A stretch of DNA of 5,663 nt from Lachnospiraceae bacterium UBA3273 (lineage in GTDB: Bacteria > Bacillota > Clostridia > Lachnospirales > Lachnospiraceae): contig DEUB01000033.1 of NCBI GenBank assembly GCA_002362385.1, positions 45,117 to 50,779 of the forward strand. Direction: 5' to 3'. Of the stretch, positions 4,984 to 5,663 are shown piece by piece. The notes below the pieces were generated by a model, which was not told the DNA's origin, did not search any database, and saw only the letters and a list, made by a program, of their open reading frames with translations. The position numbers were made by a program, and so were the translations under genes. Numbering within the stretch: the first letter of the stretch is position 1; each line of letters opens with the position of its first letter.

Positions 4984-5251
4984 TCCACAAAGAACAGACC
5001 ATAGTGGAAGCTTTATCGGTTTAAAAAGCGGCTGAAGCATAGCCTGCCGTCATCAGGATATGCTCTTTAAGATAATTGAACGTAGATGAGCCTACGGGAG
5101 ATTACTTATTGATACCGAGAAGATATCTTTAGTATCGGAAAGATCGGGCAGATGCCCGGTTGGGGATTTGTAAAATCCCCCAGTCAATTAGTAACGGACT
5201 GCAGTTGCCATAAGCAATTGCGGCAATTTAACAAATGGAGGAATTTTTAAA
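4984..5251 (+). promoter_or_regulatory. Highly structured leader RNA between rpmJ and rpsM, candidate ribosomal-protein autoregulatory element
   Basis: 268 bases without a credible gene but dense in complementary pairs. From 5' to 3': TCCAC 4984-4988 with GTGGA 5004-5008 (weak); AGCATA 5036-5041 with TATGCT 5059-5064, continued inside by CCTG 5043-5046 with CAGG 5054-5057; CGTAG 5081-5085 with CTACG 5092-5096; GATAC 5111-5115 with GTATC 5132-5136, enclosing the palindrome AAGATATCTT; CGGGC 5145-5149 with GCCCG 5154-5158 on an AGAT tetraloop; GGGGATTT 5162-5169 with AAATCCCC 5173-5180; CAGTC 5181-5185 with GACTG 5197-5201; and GCAGTTGC 5201-5208 with GCAATTGC 5214-5221. None is followed by a U-run, so these are not simple terminators. 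Position before rpsM parallels the S4-binding alpha-operon leader of Escherichia coli, but no sequence kinship is visible. That this is an S4 (or other r-protein) sensor is inference. Confidence 0.7.
5237..5241 (+). promoter_or_regulatory. Ribosome binding site of rpsM, at the 3' edge of the leader
   Basis: GGAGG lies 10 bases before the ATG at 5252, slightly longer spacing than for the neighbouring genes. It follows the last leader stem (ending 5221, or 5226 in the alternative fold) and its A/T-rich spacer can pair with 5020-5027. Confidence 0.8.
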
Positions 5252-5620
5252 ATGGCTCGTATTGCAGGTGTTGACTTACCAAGAGACAAACGTGTTGAAA
5301 TCGGTCTTACTTACATCTACGGAATCGGCAGAGTAAGTTCTAACCGCATTTTAGCAGAGGCAAAAGTAAATCCCGATACACGTTGCAGGGATTTAACAGA
5401 TGAAGAAGTAAAGAGAATCAGTGAAGTGATCGACGCAACCCAGACTGTTGAAGGCGATTTAAGAAGAGAGATCGCTTTGAATATCAAGAGATTGCAGGAA
5501 ATCGGATGCTATAGAGGAATCCGTCACAGAAAAGGACTTCCGGTCCGCGGTCAGAAGACAAAGACAAACGCAAGAACCAGAAAAGGTCCTAAGAGAACAG
5601 TAGCAAATAAGAAGAAATAA
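5252..5620 (+). CDS. rpsM: 30S ribosomal protein S13 (uS13)
   Basis: Complete S13 of 122 residues, normal for the family. It begins MARIAGVDLPRDKRVEIGLT, followed by YIYGIG (21-26) and the helix-two-turn-helix region (about 14-60). The basic C-terminal half carries the family signature KGLPVRGQKTKTNARTRKG (94-112), with RGIRHR (88-93) just before it. S13 sits in the 30S head, contacts the large subunit through the central intersubunit bridges, and its lysine-rich tail (PKRTVANKKK) reaches toward the P-site tRNA. The start at 5252 follows GGAGG and is the canonical family start. As the first gene after the long structured leader, its translation is the most likely direct target of any control exerted there. 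Confidence 0.98.
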   Translation: MARIAGVDLPRDKRVEIGLTYIYGIGRVSSNRILAEAKVNPDTRCRDLTDEEVKRISEVIDATQTVEGDLRREIALNIKRLQEIGCYRGIRHRKGLPVRGQKTKTNARTRKGPKRTVANKKK

Positions 5621-5654
5621 TCAAGCATATTGAAGAAAGTAGGTTAGTTTAAAA

Positions 5655-5663
5655 ATGGCTAAA
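5655..5663 (+). CDS. rpsK: 30S ribosomal protein S11 (uS11), first codons only
   Basis: Only ATG-GCT-AAA (Met-Ala-Lys) is visible before the window ends. The call rests on position: rpsK follows rpsM in the alpha operon of nearly all bacteria, and S11 commonly begins MAK. The AGGT at 5641-5644, 10 bases upstream, is a modest ribosome binding site, weaker than those of the other genes here. The 34-base gap after rpsM has no other clear signal. Confidence 0.75.

Noticed and set aside
4782..4988. Minus-strand open frame of 68 codons opposite rpmJ.
   Set aside because: It is the antisense shadow of rpmJ and its promoter region, with no ribosome binding site or recognisable protein.
5091..5100. 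CCTACGGGAG in the leader is identical to a conserved 16S rRNA stretch (around E. coli 341-350), suggesting rRNA mimicry.
   Set aside because: One 10-base match between 268 bases and a 1.5-kb rRNA is expected about 0.4 times by chance. The flanks do not match, the local pairing differs (CGTAG/CTACG), and this part of 16S is not the S4 site.
5060..5113. Tiny overlapping reading frames in the leader (ATG 5060, 9 codons; ATG 5087, 8 codons), possibly a leader peptide.
   Set aside because: No properly spaced ribosome binding site, both lie within predicted stems, and no codon run suggests attenuation.
5162..5180. GGGGATTT/AAATCCCC hairpin as an intrinsic terminator before rpsM.
   Set aside because: It is followed by CAGTCAATTAG with no U-run; it is better read as part of the folded leader.
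4984..5251. T-box or common metabolite riboswitch before rpsM.
   Set aside because: No T-box sequence (TGGNACCGCG-like) or other riboswitch core that I can recognise, and no paired terminator.
5621..5633. TCAA/TTGA stem-loop between rpsM and rpsK.
   Set aside because: Only four base pairs, mostly A-T; not distinguishable from chance.

Overview
The window is a piece of the chromosomal ribosomal-protein superoperon (spc operon running into the alpha operon) of a low-to-moderate GC Gram-positive bacterium. All genes are on the + strand. The order rplR-rpsE-rpmD-rplO-secY-adk-map-(KOW protein)-infA-rpmJ-rpsM-rpsK is the Firmicutes arrangement. The strong AGGAGG-type ribosome binding sites, the short KOW-domain gene between map and infA, and the protein sequences point to Clostridia, most likely Lachnospiraceae. 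The family assignment is an inference from sequence feel, not from a search.

Layout: 1-1439 holds the end of rplR (L18), then rpsE (S5), rpmD (L30) and rplO (L15), tightly packed with ribosome binding sites built on the preceding stop codons. 1439-2758 is secY, overlapping rplO by one base. An 80-base gap with a long bulged hairpin (2776-2815) precedes adk (2839-3483). adk runs almost directly into map (3488-4258), the KOW-domain RNA-binding protein gene (4274-4549) and infA (4551-4769). A 100-base gap then holds a terminator-like stem-loop that physically contains the -35 box of a near-consensus sigma-A promoter (TTGCAA, 17 bases, extended -10 TGT-TATAAT). This appears to restart transcription for rpmJ (37 codons, GTG start, 4870-4983) and the alpha operon. 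Between rpmJ and rpsM lie 268 non-coding bases (4984-5251) packed with consecutive perfect or near-perfect stem-loops. rpsM (S13) follows, and the first three codons of rpsK (S11) end the window.

How it works together: the genes supply ribosomal subunit proteins, initiation factor 1, the translocon channel, adenylate kinase and N-terminal methionine removal, so translation, nascent-chain maturation and export are made together. The coding part is ordinary core genome. The regulatory inserts are less ordinary: the secY-adk hairpin, the promoter-in-hairpin before rpmJ, and above all the rpmJ-rpsM structured leader. The leader sits where an S4-type autoregulatory leader would be expected, but I cannot match it to a named family by eye.
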